Positions 54,725 through 63,999 of a stretch of DNA of 64,000 nt are shown piece by piece; the stretch's first letter is position 1, and every line of letters begins with the position of its first letter. The DNA is from Alphaproteobacteria bacterium (GTDB taxonomy: Bacteria > Pseudomonadota > Alphaproteobacteria > CACIAM-22H2), in NCBI GenBank assembly GCA_016793165.1, contig JAEULA010000043.1:142541-206540 (forward strand), given 5' to 3'. The notes under the pieces are model-generated. The model searched no databases, was not told the origin of the DNA, and worked only from the letters and a program-made list of their open reading frames with translations. A program made the position numbers and the translations under genes.

Positions 54725-56143
54725 AACCGGCGTCCGCGCCGTGTCCTGTTGGAGGCCGGCCAAGTCGCGACATGTGCGGGACAGGCGCTCGATCTCGTCG
54801 GGCGTGGCGAGCGGTGCGCAGAGTCGGTGGAAGCGCCGATCGTAGTCGTGCCATGTCCAGGGCTGCTCGAGGGCGTGGCAGCGCGGTCGGTTGATCGAAC
54901 GCGAGAACCGGCGGCCGTCGAGGAACTCGATGATCGCCTCACCACCGAAGCCCTGCTGGTGCGGGTCGGTCGACTCGGCCCGTACCGTCCATTCGGGCGC
55001 GGCGGCGGTCGTGATCCGATCGACGAGCGCGGCGGTGCTCGCGCGCGTCGACGCGGGTGCCATGCTCCACGCGCCGTCTTCGAGCGCGGTCGCGAAGATC
55101 ATTCGGAGATCGTGGGCCGGCGCGGGCATTGCGGTGCCGTGCGCCCCCGCCCGCCACGCGGTGCCGATCTGGCCATGGATGCGCCTGCTCGTGCGGATCT
55201 CCACGGTATCGATGGCGCGTCGGTCGATCGTTGCATGCAGGTCGATGGCGAGATCGATGAAGGCCTGCGCCTGGAACTGCGCTTCGTGCGCCTTGGGGTA
55301 GGTCGCCAGAATGGCGCGCCTCGGCTCGCCGGGCTCCGGGAGTTGCAGCTCGAACGCGACGCCTGTCGCGCCCATCCAGCGTCCGACCATTCCTTCCGGG
55401 CTCTCGTAGGCGGGGGTCGGCGCGCGCAGGCCGGCAACGCTCTCCTCGACAACTTCGATCGCGAGCCTCGCGATGTGCGCCGCACCGAGGATGCGCCAGT
55501 GCGATGGGGGCGTGTCCGGGGCGCGTCGCGGCATCAGGCCGAGATGGACGATGTGATCGAGCGCTGCACGGATCGTGTCGAGCGGCAGACCGCGCAGCGT
55601 GCCGAGACCGGCGACCAGCGCCGGCCCGAGATGGCCCGACGGATCGAAGCCGTGACGGCTGAGCGGGATCGCGCGTGCGAGCGCGACATGCACCTCGTAC
55701 GCGGTGACGATTGCGCGGACCAGCGCAGCGGTGCTGGCCTGCGTCTGCTGCGCAACGGCGATCAGCGCCGGGATGCTGTCGCTCGGATGCGCGTATTCGG
55801 CGCCGACGAACATGTCGTTGAGGTCGCGCGCGCGCAGGGCCACCTGGTTTGCCCATCCGGCCCGCTCGGCATCGAAGCGCCGCTCTGGCGCTATCCCGAG
55901 AATGCGCGCGCCGTCACGGCGCGGACGGCGGGCGGCGAGTTCAACCGCATGGCGAACGAGCGGTTCCCGAAGGCCGTGAATGGACACGCCGATCGAGTCG
56001 AGGATGCGGCAGGCAGCCATCTCGGCGACATCGGCATCGACGGCGACGGGATCCGCGGCCACGCAGGCGATGGCGTGGCAGAGTTGCTCCTGCCGAGGCA
56101 CGTCGCGGTCGCGGCGTCCAACGGAAACCAGATGGCGCTTCAT
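54692..56143 (-). CDS. MmgE/PrpD-family protein
   Basis: The 483-residue protein has the MmgE/PrpD N-terminal helical domain ('AACRILDSIGVSIHGLREPLV', in family order, and 'DLNDMFVGAEYAHPSDSIPALIAVAQ') and the smaller C-terminal domain from about residue 270 ('TYPKAHEAQFQAQAFIDLA'). Characterised members are 2-methylcitrate, cis-aconitate-related or iminodisuccinate-related dehydratases or epimerases. Because the methylcitrate partners PrpB and PrpC are absent, the substrate here is probably another hydroxy- or amino-tricarboxylate. It is downstream of the SDR gene on the same strand. Confidence 0.85.
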   Translation of the reverse strand: MKRHLVSVGRRDRDVPRQEQLCHAIACVAADPVAVDADVAEMAACRILDSIGVSIHGLREPLVRHAVELAARRPRRDGARILGIAPERRFDAERAGWANQVALRARDLNDMFVGAEYAHPSDSIPALIAVAQQTQASTAALVRAIVTAYEVHVALARAIPLSRHGFDPSGHLGPALVAGLGTLRGLPLDTIRAALDHIVHLGLMPRRAPDTPPSHWRILGAAHIARLAIEVVEESVAGLRAPTPAYESPEGMVGRWMGATGVAFELQLPEPGEPRRAILATYPKAHEAQFQAQAFIDLAIDLHATIDRRAIDTVEIRTSRRIHGQIGTAWRAGAHGTAMPAPAHDLRMIFATALEDGAWSMAPASTRASTAALVDRITTAAAPEWTVRAESTDPHQQGFGGEAIIEFLDGRRFSRSINRPRCHALEQPWTWHDYDRRFHRLCAPLATPDEIERLSRTCRDLAGLQQDTARTPVSAAELCLSLR

Positions 56144-56158
56144 CCAGGGGAGCCGACA

Positions 56159-56917
56159 TCAGTAGAGGACTTGCGCGCCGTTCACATCGACGATGGCGCC
56201 GGTCATGTAGCTCGACTCGCTCGAGCACAGAAAGCGTACGACCGTGGCGACCTCGTCGGGCTCGGCCATCCTCCCGAGCGGTACGGATGCGGCGGCGGAG
56301 GCATGGGCCGTCGCCGGTATCACGCGCGTCTTCACCGGGCCGGGGGCAACGCAGTTCACACGGATGCCGTCGGCGGCGAGCTCGAGCGCCAGCGATCGCG
56401 TGAGCGAGATGATCCCAGCCTTCGAGACGGCGTAGTGTGCCTTGGTGGCGACGGGCGTGACCCCGCGGCTGGCGAAGGGTGCACGGCCCGCGCGCGAGGA
56501 GATCAGCACGATGCTGCCGCCGCCGGAGCGGCGGAGGGCTGGAATGGCAGCCTGCGCGAGACTGAACGCCGAGGTGAGATTGGTGCGAAGGACCAGGTCC
56601 CATTCCGCGAGCGGCAGCTGCTCCACCGGCCGCGCGGGAAACGTGATTCCTACGGCGTGCACGACGACGCGCAGCGGTCCGAGCGCTTCCGCCCGCGCCA
56701 CCATGTCGGCGCAGGCCTTGGGATCGGTCGCGTCCGCCGAGAGGCCCACGACGTCGTGTCCGATGTCGCTTGCGGTCGAGGACGGATCCCGGACATCCGC
56801 GATCACCACTCGGTGATCGTGCGCGAGTCGTCGGGCAATGGCGGCGCCGATGTTTCCGACGCGTTCGGGATCGGATGCGCCGGTGACGAGCGCCGATGGC
56901 CGCGTGTCTTCGGTCAT
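56159..56917 (-). CDS. Short-chain dehydrogenase/reductase
   Basis: This 252-residue SDR has catalytic Ser140, Tyr162 and Lys166 ('HYAVSKAG'). The cofactor loop 'VTGASDPERVGNIG' carries an insertion compared with the usual TGxxxGIG, a form also seen in enoyl-reductase-like or atypical SDRs. It ends 'TGAIVDVNGAQVLY'. It lies between the deacetylase-like gene (4-bp overlap) and the MmgE/PrpD gene (15-bp gap), so the three form one operon. Confidence 0.9.
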   Translation of the reverse strand: MTEDTRPSALVTGASDPERVGNIGAAIARRLAHDHRVVIADVRDPSSTASDIGHDVVGLSADATDPKACADMVARAEALGPLRVVVHAVGITFPARPVEQLPLAEWDLVLRTNLTSAFSLAQAAIPALRRSGGGSIVLISSRAGRAPFASRGVTPVATKAHYAVSKAGIISLTRSLALELAADGIRVNCVAPGPVKTRVIPATAHASAAASVPLGRMAEPDEVATVVRFLCSSESSYMTGAIVDVNGAQVLY

Positions 56918-57876
56918 CGGCTTCTCTGGCTCGCCGTGCGCGTGCCGTGGATGATGCCGACCGTCTGCAGCCCTGCCGCCTCGGCCGGCGCCTCCAGGAC
57001 CCGGTCCGCGACCGTCGCCATCGTCGCACCCCTCACTCGGATGCTGCGACGATCGCAGGCCTTGAACACGGCGTCGAGCGCGCGCACGAAGTTTCGCGGC
57101 ACGCGTTCATCGAGATTCGAATAGTCGTTGTCGTTGTGGGTGACGATGTTGATCACCGGGACTGCAGGTGCGCGGGCAGCGATCTGGTCGACGATGTTGC
57201 CGGCTATCGCTTCGTAGTCGGCCTCCTGGTAGTCGGGCCGCAGGTCGCGGCAGAAGCGGCGGCCGTTCTTCTCGAGGATCTCGGAAAGGTCGACCGTGAG
57301 CGGCATGTCGGCGAAGTCCAGCGTGCCGGCGAGCTGGCGGAACGCGGCGTGGCCGCGATGAGGATCGGCCGGCGCGCCGATCCAGATCGCGCAGAGCTCG
57401 CGGTAGAAGCGCTCCGGCGCCGAGATCGAACCGCCGCGAAAGCCGAGCTCCGCGAGCACCGAGTAGGTCATGTCGTTGGCGGAGAAGGTACCGGGCCGGA
57501 AGTAGAGCGGCTTTTGTTGCAGCGCCGACTCGTGGATGCGCGTGGCGGCGATCAGGATCTCTCTCTGCTCCGCGGCGGTCATTCCGCCGAAATGTGCCTT
57601 CCAGCGACCATCGCCGAATTTCCAGGGATGCAGATGCAGGCCGAGACAGGCGCCGTCCCGAGCAAGATCGTGGAACAGCGCGGGGTGCGCGACGGCGGCC
57701 TCGGGATGGATGAAGTAGCTGACGGGAAGTCCCCGATCCCGGTTCAGCCGGTCATAGGCCGCGATCCAACGCGCGCTCGAGGCGTAGTCAGGCGGTCCGC
57801 TCGCATCGTCGCGCGTCTCCGTGCGCGCTCGCTCGCAGTCCATGGTCACGACCAGGAGAATTTCGCTTACCGCCAC
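56914..57876 (-). CDS. Polysaccharide-deacetylase-like (CE4-fold) protein
   Basis: The product has 320 residues. A metal-site pattern is visible: Asp13 ('VTMDCE'), His81 and His83 ('LGLHLHPW') and a 'YFRPGTFSAN' Arg motif. No signal peptide is present, so unlike wall-acting deacetylases it probably works in the cytoplasm, as do CE4-fold allantoinase-like or amide-hydrolysing relatives. I choose the GTG at 57876; a longer frame to 57957 runs through the regulatory gap toward the divergent LysR gene. It is the first gene of the three-gene minus-strand operon. Confidence 0.7.
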   Translation of the reverse strand: MAVSEILLVVTMDCERARTETRDDASGPPDYASSARWIAAYDRLNRDRGLPVSYFIHPEAAVAHPALFHDLARDGACLGLHLHPWKFGDGRWKAHFGGMTAAEQREILIAATRIHESALQQKPLYFRPGTFSANDMTYSVLAELGFRGGSISAPERFYRELCAIWIGAPADPHRGHAAFRQLAGTLDFADMPLTVDLSEILEKNGRRFCRDLRPDYQEADYEAIAGNIVDQIAARAPAVPVINIVTHNDNDYSNLDERVPRNFVRALDAVFKACDRRSIRVRGATMATVADRVLEAPAEAAGLQTVGIIHGTRTASQRSR

Positions 57877-57978
57877 GATTGCATCCCGTCCTCGATCCCT
57901 GCGAAGACTTGCGTAGCCGCGTCGCCACCGACAAATATCAGTTTGAGCGAACGGCATTCACGCGGGATATGAGTGGCC

Positions 57979-58983
57979 ATGGCGCTGTCGCACCGGCACA
58001 TCGAAGCGTTTCGCGCCGTGATCCTCACGGGATCGCTCACGCGCGCTGCCGAGGCGCTGCGCACATCGCAACCGACGATTTCGCGCGTGCTGCAGTCGCT
58101 CGGCACCGAGGTCGGGTTCAAGCTATTCCAGCGCCAGGGGCGACGGGTGGTGCCGACGCGCGAGGCGCTCGTGCTCTTCAACGAAGTCGAGAGCAGCTAC
58201 CAGGGTCTGCAGCGCATCGCCGATGCGGCGCAGAGCATCCGCAAGACCGGTGGCGAGCGGCTGCGCATTGCTGCCGTCACCAGCGTCTGCCTCGGCGTGC
58301 TGCCGAAGGCTCTGGCGGCGCTGCGCAGGTCGTTCCCCGACGTCGGCCTCGTCGTCGAGGCCGGGCGCTACGACAGCATCCTGTCCCGCGTGTCGAGCCG
58401 GCAATGCGACATCGGACTCGCCCTGGTGCCGGACGGCGAGGTCGAGATCCACGTCGAGCCCTTCGCCGACGTGCAGGCGGTGTGCGTGTTGCCTTCCGAT
58501 CACGCGCTCGCGGCGAGGTCGGCGGTGACGCCGGAGGATCTCGCTCGTAGCACGCTGATCTTCGTGGGCCAGCATGTGCCGTCACGTAGGCAGGTGGACG
58601 ACCTGTTCGCGAGCAGCGGCCTTCGTTGCGAGACCCGGCTCGAAGTGCAGTCCGGCGTGATCGCCTGCGCCATGGTCGCGGAGGGCCTCGGCATCGCCGT
58701 GCTCGACGCCCTCACCGTCGCTGCTGCGATCGACCCCCGATTGACCGTGCGGCCATTGCGGCCGACGGTGGTGTTCAGGTACAGCGCGATGATGTCGCGC
58801 AGCGACGCGGGCGGTCGACTGGTCGGCGCCCTGATCGAGGCGATCCGCACGACGGTGCGCGGCATGGCGGCGACGTCTCCTTTCATTCGCGAGGGGTTGC
58901 CGAGGGCGCCGCGTCGACGAAAGCCCGAGGCCATGTCCAGGAGGTCGAGTGCTGGCGTGCGAGCCCAGAAGGCGCGCGGATGA
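57979..58983 (+). CDS. LysR-family transcriptional regulator
   Basis: The regulator has 334 residues. The HTH 'GSLTRAAEALRTSQPTISRVLQSL' is in the N-terminal 40 residues, and the effector domain starts 'GERLRIAAVTSVCLGVLPKAL'. The C-terminus carries an Arg-rich tail. It is divergent from the deacetylase-SDR-PrpD operon and overlaps the hydroxyacid dehydrogenase gene by 4 bp, so it could control both directions. An in-frame GTG two codons upstream is an alternative start. Confidence 0.92.
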   Translation: MALSHRHIEAFRAVILTGSLTRAAEALRTSQPTISRVLQSLGTEVGFKLFQRQGRRVVPTREALVLFNEVESSYQGLQRIADAAQSIRKTGGERLRIAAVTSVCLGVLPKALAALRRSFPDVGLVVEAGRYDSILSRVSSRQCDIGLALVPDGEVEIHVEPFADVQAVCVLPSDHALAARSAVTPEDLARSTLIFVGQHVPSRRQVDDLFASSGLRCETRLEVQSGVIACAMVAEGLGIAVLDALTVAAAIDPRLTVRPLRPTVVFRYSAMMSRSDAGGRLVGALIEAIRTTVRGMAATSPFIREGLPRAPRRRKPEAMSRRSSAGVRAQKARG

Positions 58984-59924
58984 CGCCGCGACCACCCAAG
59001 CCTTCCGTCCTGGTGTTGCATCGTCTGGGACTCGACGACGTCCTTCGGACGATGGCGACGGTGATCGACGGCACCGGTGACGTGGCTCCCGCCGCGGACC
59101 AGCTGCGCGCGATCTCGATCGTGATCACGTCGGGTCAGCGGCGGATGGGCGAAGCGGAGTTCGCGCCCCTGCCCAGTCTCGGACTGATCCACTGCGTCGG
59201 CGCGGGCGTCGATCAGATCGACGTGGATGCCGCGGCACGGCGCGGCATCACGATCACGCGCGGTAGCGGCGTCAACGCCGCAACCGTGGCGGACCATGCG
59301 ATGGCCCTGCTGCTGTCGCTCGTCCGCCGAATCCCCGAACTCGATCGGCGGACGCGACACGATGGCTGGAGCTCGTCCGCTGCGCCGGACGAGATCGCCG
59401 ACCGCCGCATCGGCATCGTCGGAATGGGGCCGGTGGGGCGAGCGATCGCACAGCGCGCTGCGGCGTTCGGCGCGGCGATCGCGTATACCGCCCGCAGGCC
59501 GGCCAGCGACGTGGCGCATGCCTATGTCGAGTCTGCCCTGGCGCTTGCCTCGGAGTCGGACGTTCTTGCGATCGCGTGCCCGGACACCCCGCAGACCTTC
59601 CATCTCGTCGATGCGCGGGTCCTCGAGGCGCTGGGACCGACGGGGCTGGTCGTGAATGTCGGGCGCGGCCGGATCGTGGACACCGCCGCTCTGATCGACG
59701 CGCTGCGCAGCGGACGGATCGCCGGTGCGGGGCTCGACGTCGTGGAAGGCGAGCCGGCCACGCCGGATGCGCTGCGGGATCTGCCGAACGTGGTGCTGAC
59801 ACCGCATGTCGCGGGCGCGTCACCGTCCTCGTTGCGCCGGATGCGCGAGTTGATGCTGGCGAATGTGCGCGCATTCATCGGCGGGACTGCGCTGTTCGGT
59901 GTGGTCACGGGAGCGGCGCCGTGA
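58980..59924 (+). CDS. D-isomer-specific 2-hydroxyacid dehydrogenase
   Basis: The 314-residue enzyme has NAD motif 'GMGPVG' (148-153), catalytic Arg229 ('NVGRG'), Glu258 ('VVEGEP') and His276 ('TPHVAG'). It reduces a 2-oxo acid to a D-2-hydroxy acid or the reverse, such as glyoxylate/hydroxypyruvate-type substrates. It overlaps both neighbours by 4 bp, coupling it to the LysR gene and the SMP-30 lactonase gene. Confidence 0.93.
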   Translation: MTPRPPKPSVLVLHRLGLDDVLRTMATVIDGTGDVAPAADQLRAISIVITSGQRRMGEAEFAPLPSLGLIHCVGAGVDQIDVDAAARRGITITRGSGVNAATVADHAMALLLSLVRRIPELDRRTRHDGWSSSAAPDEIADRRIGIVGMGPVGRAIAQRAAAFGAAIAYTARRPASDVAHAYVESALALASESDVLAIACPDTPQTFHLVDARVLEALGPTGLVVNVGRGRIVDTAALIDALRSGRIAGAGLDVVEGEPATPDALRDLPNVVLTPHVAGASPSSLRRMRELMLANVRAFIGGTALFGVVTGAAP

Positions 59925-60802
59925 GCGTGACCATCGAGGTGGTCGCGACCGTCGGCAATGCGTGCGGCGAGTCGCCGGTGTGGGATCCGCGGGAACGCGC
60001 CCTTTTCTGGGTCGACGTCTATCGTCCGTCGCTCTGGCGTTACGACGCCGCGACCGGCGGCGTGTCGTCGCGACCGCTTGCGCGGCTGGTCGGTTCGATC
60101 GGCCTGAGGGCAAAGGGCGGTTTGATCGCGGCGACCTCCGAGGGTTTCGCCATCCTCGATCCCGAGAGCGGCATCCTGACGGCCGTTCCGCAGCATCGGC
60201 CGGACGTGCCTCGGTATCGCTTCAACGATGGAAAGTGCGACCGTGCCGGGCGTTTCTGGGCGGGGACCGTCGATACGCGCGACTACGCGCCGGTCGGCGA
60301 ACTCTTCCGCATCGACCCGGACGGGTCCACGCATCGCTGCGGCAACGACCTCGTCACGCCCAACGGCATGGCGTTCAGTCCCGACGACCGAACCATGTAC
60401 CTCGCCGACTCGCGGCGTGAGGTCGTCTACGCCTACGACTTCGACGTGACCGAGGGCGTCGCCGCCAACCGCCGAGTGTTCGCGTCGACGGCTGGCACGC
60501 CGGCGCGAGTTGACGGCGCCACGGTCGACTGCGACGGCAACTATTGGTGCGCGCACGTGCGCGACTGGCACGTCGCCTGCTACGGCCCGGCCGGTAATCT
60601 GCGCCGGCGGATACGGCTGCCGGTCGAGCATCCGCTGATGTGCATATTCGGCGGCGACGACTACGACGTGCTCTACGTCACCAGCGGCGACTTTCTTCTG
60701 AAGGACGAGGCGCGGCGGCGTGCCCAGCCGCTCGCCGGCGCGCTGTTCGCCATCCGCGGCCTCGAGGCCCGAGGTTCGCCCGAGCCGATGTGCCTGGTGT
60801 GA
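59921..60802 (+). CDS. SMP-30/gluconolactonase-family sugar lactonase (second copy)
   Basis: This 293-residue beta-propeller lactonase has metal ligands Glu17 ('CGESPVW'), Asn148 ('TPNGMAFSPD') and Asp198 ('RVDGATVD'), plus Asn102 ('RFNDGK'). It starts at a GTG that overlaps the dehydrogenase stop (GTGA). It is only distantly similar to the copy at 11603 and presumably opens a different sugar lactone. It is the gene next to a sugar importer. Confidence 0.9.
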   Translation: MSVTIEVVATVGNACGESPVWDPRERALFWVDVYRPSLWRYDAATGGVSSRPLARLVGSIGLRAKGGLIAATSEGFAILDPESGILTAVPQHRPDVPRYRFNDGKCDRAGRFWAGTVDTRDYAPVGELFRIDPDGSTHRCGNDLVTPNGMAFSPDDRTMYLADSRREVVYAYDFDVTEGVAANRRVFASTAGTPARVDGATVDCDGNYWCAHVRDWHVACYGPAGNLRRRIRLPVEHPLMCIFGGDDYDVLYVTSGDFLLKDEARRRAQPLAGALFAIRGLEARGSPEPMCLV

Positions 60803-60825
60803 GGCATATCGGCCGTGAATGAGTT

Positions 60826-60848
60826 CCGGAAAAACTGATATTTTCCGG
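60826..60848. promoter_or_regulatory. Perfect inverted repeat upstream of the sugar importer
   Basis: CCGGAAAA (60826-60833) and TTTTCCGG (60841-60848) flank 7 bases. The GC pairs lie at the outside and the AT pairs next to the loop, the reverse of an intrinsic terminator, so an operator is more likely. It lies 24 bp after the lactonase stop and 102 bp before the receptor gene. Confidence 0.5.
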
Positions 60849-60949
60849 CAAGCGGCGGCGCCGTCATCATCTCGTGCGGGTGCAGGTTCGATGCTGCGTG
60901 CGGGACGGCGGACCGTCCCAGCGATCGCGGATTCCGTGGGAGGACGACG

Positions 60950-62188
60950 ATGCTGCTGTCGAAAATGGCTTCCGGCGCGCTCGGCGCGCTGATGCTCGCA
61001 TCCACCGCGATCGCCGGAGAGATCGTCTGGCCGTCCTACGAATGGGGCGGCCCGCTCAAGGACTACATGAAGGAAGTCTCGGACGGCTTCGTCGCGCGTA
61101 ATCCGGGCGTGACGGTCAGGCCGACGAACACGAACTTCGCCGGCTTCTTCGACAAGCAGTTCATCGAGGTCACCTCGGGCAATCCACCCGCGATCCTCAC
61201 CTTCCAGGATCCGCAGATCGGCCGTTACATCGCTGCCAATCTGCTCGAGCCGCTGACGCGCTACTACCGTGCGGCGGGGATCGATCCAAACACCTTCCCG
61301 CGCGGGATGCACGCCGCGATCAAGGACGGCGAGGTCTACGGCGTACCGCTGCAGATCAATCCGCGCGCGCTGATCTACAACCAGGCCATGTTCGACGCGG
61401 CAAAGGTCAAGGTGCCGACCAACGTCGACGAATTCTACGACGCCCTCAAGGCGCTGCGCGATCCGGCCAAGGGGCAGTTCGGCTTCGCGCTTCTCGGCGC
61501 GCCGGTGGCCGCGGACCCGACGGCCTACGAGATCCTCAATGTCGTGCTCGGCTTCGGCGCGGCGTTCATCACCGAGGGCAAGCCGACGGCGAACTCGTCG
61601 ACGATGCTCGAGGCGATGACCTTCTATAAGCGCATCTACGACGAGGGCCTGATCCCCCGCGGAATCGACTTCATGACGCATCGCGAACTGCTCTACAGCG
61701 GCAAGATCGCGATGCTCGCCTCGGCGCCCTTCGCCTTCGTGCGCGCGAAGACGGTCAATCCGGAGACGGCGAAGTCGCTCAAGACGCGCGTCCTGCCGTT
61801 CCCCGCCGGCGGCAGGTCCTTCACGATCATGACGCTGTTGTCGGTGCCGAAGTCGCTGCCCAACAAGGACGAGGCCGCGCAGCTGCTGATGGAGTTCCTG
61901 ACCGACGCGAACCAGCGCCGGCTCGTAGAGAAGTATGCCTCGCTCCCGATCCGGCCCGTTCTGACCGCGGCCGAGATCGCCGAGAAGTATCCCGACTTCG
62001 TCGGCTTCATGGAGGCAGGGGCGATGTCGCCTTCGTCCGCGCCACAGGGGGCCGAGCACGTTGCGCCGCAGATCAACGCTGCGATCAAGCGTCACTTCGA
62101 GTCCTTCGTCTACGGCAACGTCCAGGTAAGAGTGGCGCTCAATGCCTTGCAAGCGGACCTCGAGAAGCTGGTCGCCACGCCGCGTTGA
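60950..62188 (+). CDS. Sugar ABC importer substrate-binding protein (family 1)
   Basis: The periplasmic receptor has 412 residues. The signal peptide ends near AIA-GEI (about 22). Family 1 features include 'FVARNPGVTVRPTNTNFAGFFDK', in family order, 'GVPLQINPRALIYNQAMFDAA' and 'LLSVPKSLPNKDEAAQLLMEFL'. A GGGAGGA ribosome site precedes the ATG. It is the first gene of the last importer in the window. Confidence 0.93.
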   Translation: MLLSKMASGALGALMLASTAIAGEIVWPSYEWGGPLKDYMKEVSDGFVARNPGVTVRPTNTNFAGFFDKQFIEVTSGNPPAILTFQDPQIGRYIAANLLEPLTRYYRAAGIDPNTFPRGMHAAIKDGEVYGVPLQINPRALIYNQAMFDAAKVKVPTNVDEFYDALKALRDPAKGQFGFALLGAPVAADPTAYEILNVVLGFGAAFITEGKPTANSSTMLEAMTFYKRIYDEGLIPRGIDFMTHRELLYSGKIAMLASAPFAFVRAKTVNPETAKSLKTRVLPFPAGGRSFTIMTLLSVPKSLPNKDEAAQLLMEFLTDANQRRLVEKYASLPIRPVLTAAEIAEKYPDFVGFMEAGAMSPSSAPQGAEHVAPQINAAIKRHFESFVYGNVQVRVALNALQADLEKLVATPR

Positions 62189-62269
62189 CGGTCGCGGCGG
62201 CGCGCCGGCACTTCGGTCCGGCCCCTCGCAGCGCGCGTATCGACGCCGCGGCACGACGCCGCGTGCACG

Positions 62270-63166
62270 ATGAAGGCGGCCGAGGGCGCGGCGCCGGCGC
62301 GCGCGACATGGATGCCCTACGCATTCATCGCGCCGACGCTTGCGGTGCTTGCAGCGTTGTACGCCTACCCGATCGTCCAGGCGCTGGTGACGAGCCTGCA
62401 TCGCGACGGCGCCGGGGCGCTGGTCGGCGAGTTCGTCGGGCTTGGCAATTACGTCCAGGCGTTCGCCGATCCGGCGTTCCTCGCGCTGCTCGCGAATACC
62501 GTCGTCTACACCGCGGGCGTCGTGATGATCGTGTGGGTGCTGGGAGTCGGTACCGCGCTCCTATTGTCGCAGGCCTTTCCCGGGCGCTTCCTGGCGCGCG
62601 GCGTGGTGATCCTGCCCTGGGCGGTTCCCGCCGTTCCGGTGGTCGTGTCGTGGCAGTGGCTCTTGAACTACGAGTTCGGCCTGTTCAATGCCGGGGCGCA
62701 GTCGATCGGCCTCGGCCGCCATGACATGCTCGGCGCCTCGCCCGAGGCGATGATCGCGGTGATCCTGGTGACGAGCTGGAAGCTGTTCCCGCTGGCCGCC
62801 GTCATGTTCCTGGCGGCGCTGCAGTCGATCCCGCTCGAGCTCTACGAAGCCGCCGAGATGGACGGTGCTGGCGAGGTGCAGCAGTTCCGGAATGTGACGC
62901 TTCCGGGGCTGCGCTCGGTGAGCCTGTTCGTGGTGCTGTTCCTGACCGTCACGATCTTCGGTCGCGCCTTCACGATCATCCTGCTGATGACCGGCGGCGG
63001 GCCGGCCGGCGCCACCGAGGTGCTGGCGCTGCACACCTACCACGAGGCGTTCCAGAACTTCCGGATGGGATCGGCCTCGGCCTTCGGCCTGATCGTCCTC
63101 ACCATCGCCCTCGCCATCACCGCCTTGTATCTGCTGCTGCTGTTTCGGCGGAAGGACGGGACGTGA
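62270..63166 (+). CDS. Sugar (CUT1) ABC importer permease, MalF-like
   Basis: The permease has 298 residues. TM1 is 'MPYAFIAPTLAVLAALYAYPI'-like near residues 15-35, the EAA loop is 'LYEAAEMDGAGEVQQFRNVTLPG', in family order, and the loop 'LLMTGGGPAGATEVLA' follows. The 81-bp gap after the receptor gene contains small GC hairpins (for example CGCGGC/GCCGCG near 62250). The stop overlaps the next permease start. Confidence 0.92.
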   Translation: MKAAEGAAPARATWMPYAFIAPTLAVLAALYAYPIVQALVTSLHRDGAGALVGEFVGLGNYVQAFADPAFLALLANTVVYTAGVVMIVWVLGVGTALLLSQAFPGRFLARGVVILPWAVPAVPVVVSWQWLLNYEFGLFNAGAQSIGLGRHDMLGASPEAMIAVILVTSWKLFPLAAVMFLAALQSIPLELYEAAEMDGAGEVQQFRNVTLPGLRSVSLFVVLFLTVTIFGRAFTIILLMTGGGPAGATEVLALHTYHEAFQNFRMGSASAFGLIVLTIALAITALYLLLLFRRKDGT

Positions 63167-63999
63167 TGCGGCGCGGGGGCTGGCTGCGCAAGGGCGCGCT
63201 CGCGGTCGGCATCGTCGCGATCTGCGGCTTCGCGGCATTCCCGATCTACTGGATGGCGGCGGTCGGCTTGTTCCGGCGCGAGGCGCTGTTCGACTACCCG
63301 CCGCGTCTCTTCCCGTCGCCGGCGGTGCTCGACAACTACGTCGCCCTGTTCGCCGATCCGCGCTTCATGGTCTGGATCGTCAACAGCCTGAAGATCGCGA
63401 GCTGCACGGCGCTCCTGTCGCTGGTCATCGGCGTCTCGGCGGGGTTCGCGCTGTCGCGCTTCAAGTACCGCGGCAAGCAGACCTTCGCGGTGCTGATCCT
63501 GTCGACGAAGATGATCCCCACGGTCGTGATCATCGTCCCGCTGTTCAAGGCCTTCGTATTCGCGCGGATGCTCGACAGCCACGCCGCGCTCATCTTCGGC
63601 AACGTCGCTTTCACGCTGCCGATCGTGGTCTGGATGATGCGCTCGGTGTTCGAGTCGATCCCGCAGGAGATCGAGGAGGCGGCGCTGATCGACGGCGCGA
63701 GCTGGTTCCAGATCTTCACCCGCATCACCGGACCGCTTGCACTTCCGGGCCTCGTCGCCACCGGGATCTACGCCTTCATCGAAGGCTGGGACGAATATCT
63801 CCTCGCCCGCACGATCCTCTCCTCGGAGGACAAGTGGCCGGGCTCCGTCGGCATCGCGTCCTTCATCGGCAACTACGGCGTCGACTACACCTCGCTGATG
63901 GCCTCGGCCGCGCTGTTCAGCCTGCCGCCGATCATTCTCTTCATGTTCGTGCAGCGTCACTTCGTCTCCGGCCTCAGCGCCGGCGCGGTGAAGGGGTGA
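63166..63999 (+). CDS. Sugar (CUT1) ABC importer permease, MalG-like
   Basis: The permease has 277 residues and is complete, ending one base before the window edge. The EAA loop is 'EIEEAALIDGASWFQIFTRI', and the end is 'RHFVSGLSAGAVKG'. The ATG forms TGATG with the upstream stop; a GTG one codon earlier is possible. An ATPase gene may follow outside the window. Confidence 0.93.
   Translation: MRRGGWLRKGALAVGIVAICGFAAFPIYWMAAVGLFRREALFDYPPRLFPSPAVLDNYVALFADPRFMVWIVNSLKIASCTALLSLVIGVSAGFALSRFKYRGKQTFAVLILSTKMIPTVVIIVPLFKAFVFARMLDSHAALIFGNVAFTLPIVVWMMRSVFESIPQEIEEAALIDGASWFQIFTRITGPLALPGLVATGIYAFIEGWDEYLLARTILSSEDKWPGSVGIASFIGNYGVDYTSLMASAALFSLPPIILFMFVQRHFVSGLSAGAVKG

Noticed and set aside
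59522..62401. 959-codon minus-strand open frame
   Set aside because: It spans three well-supported plus-strand genes (hydroxyacid dehydrogenase, lactonase, receptor) and has the Arg/Asp/His-rich composition of an antisense shadow in GC-rich DNA.
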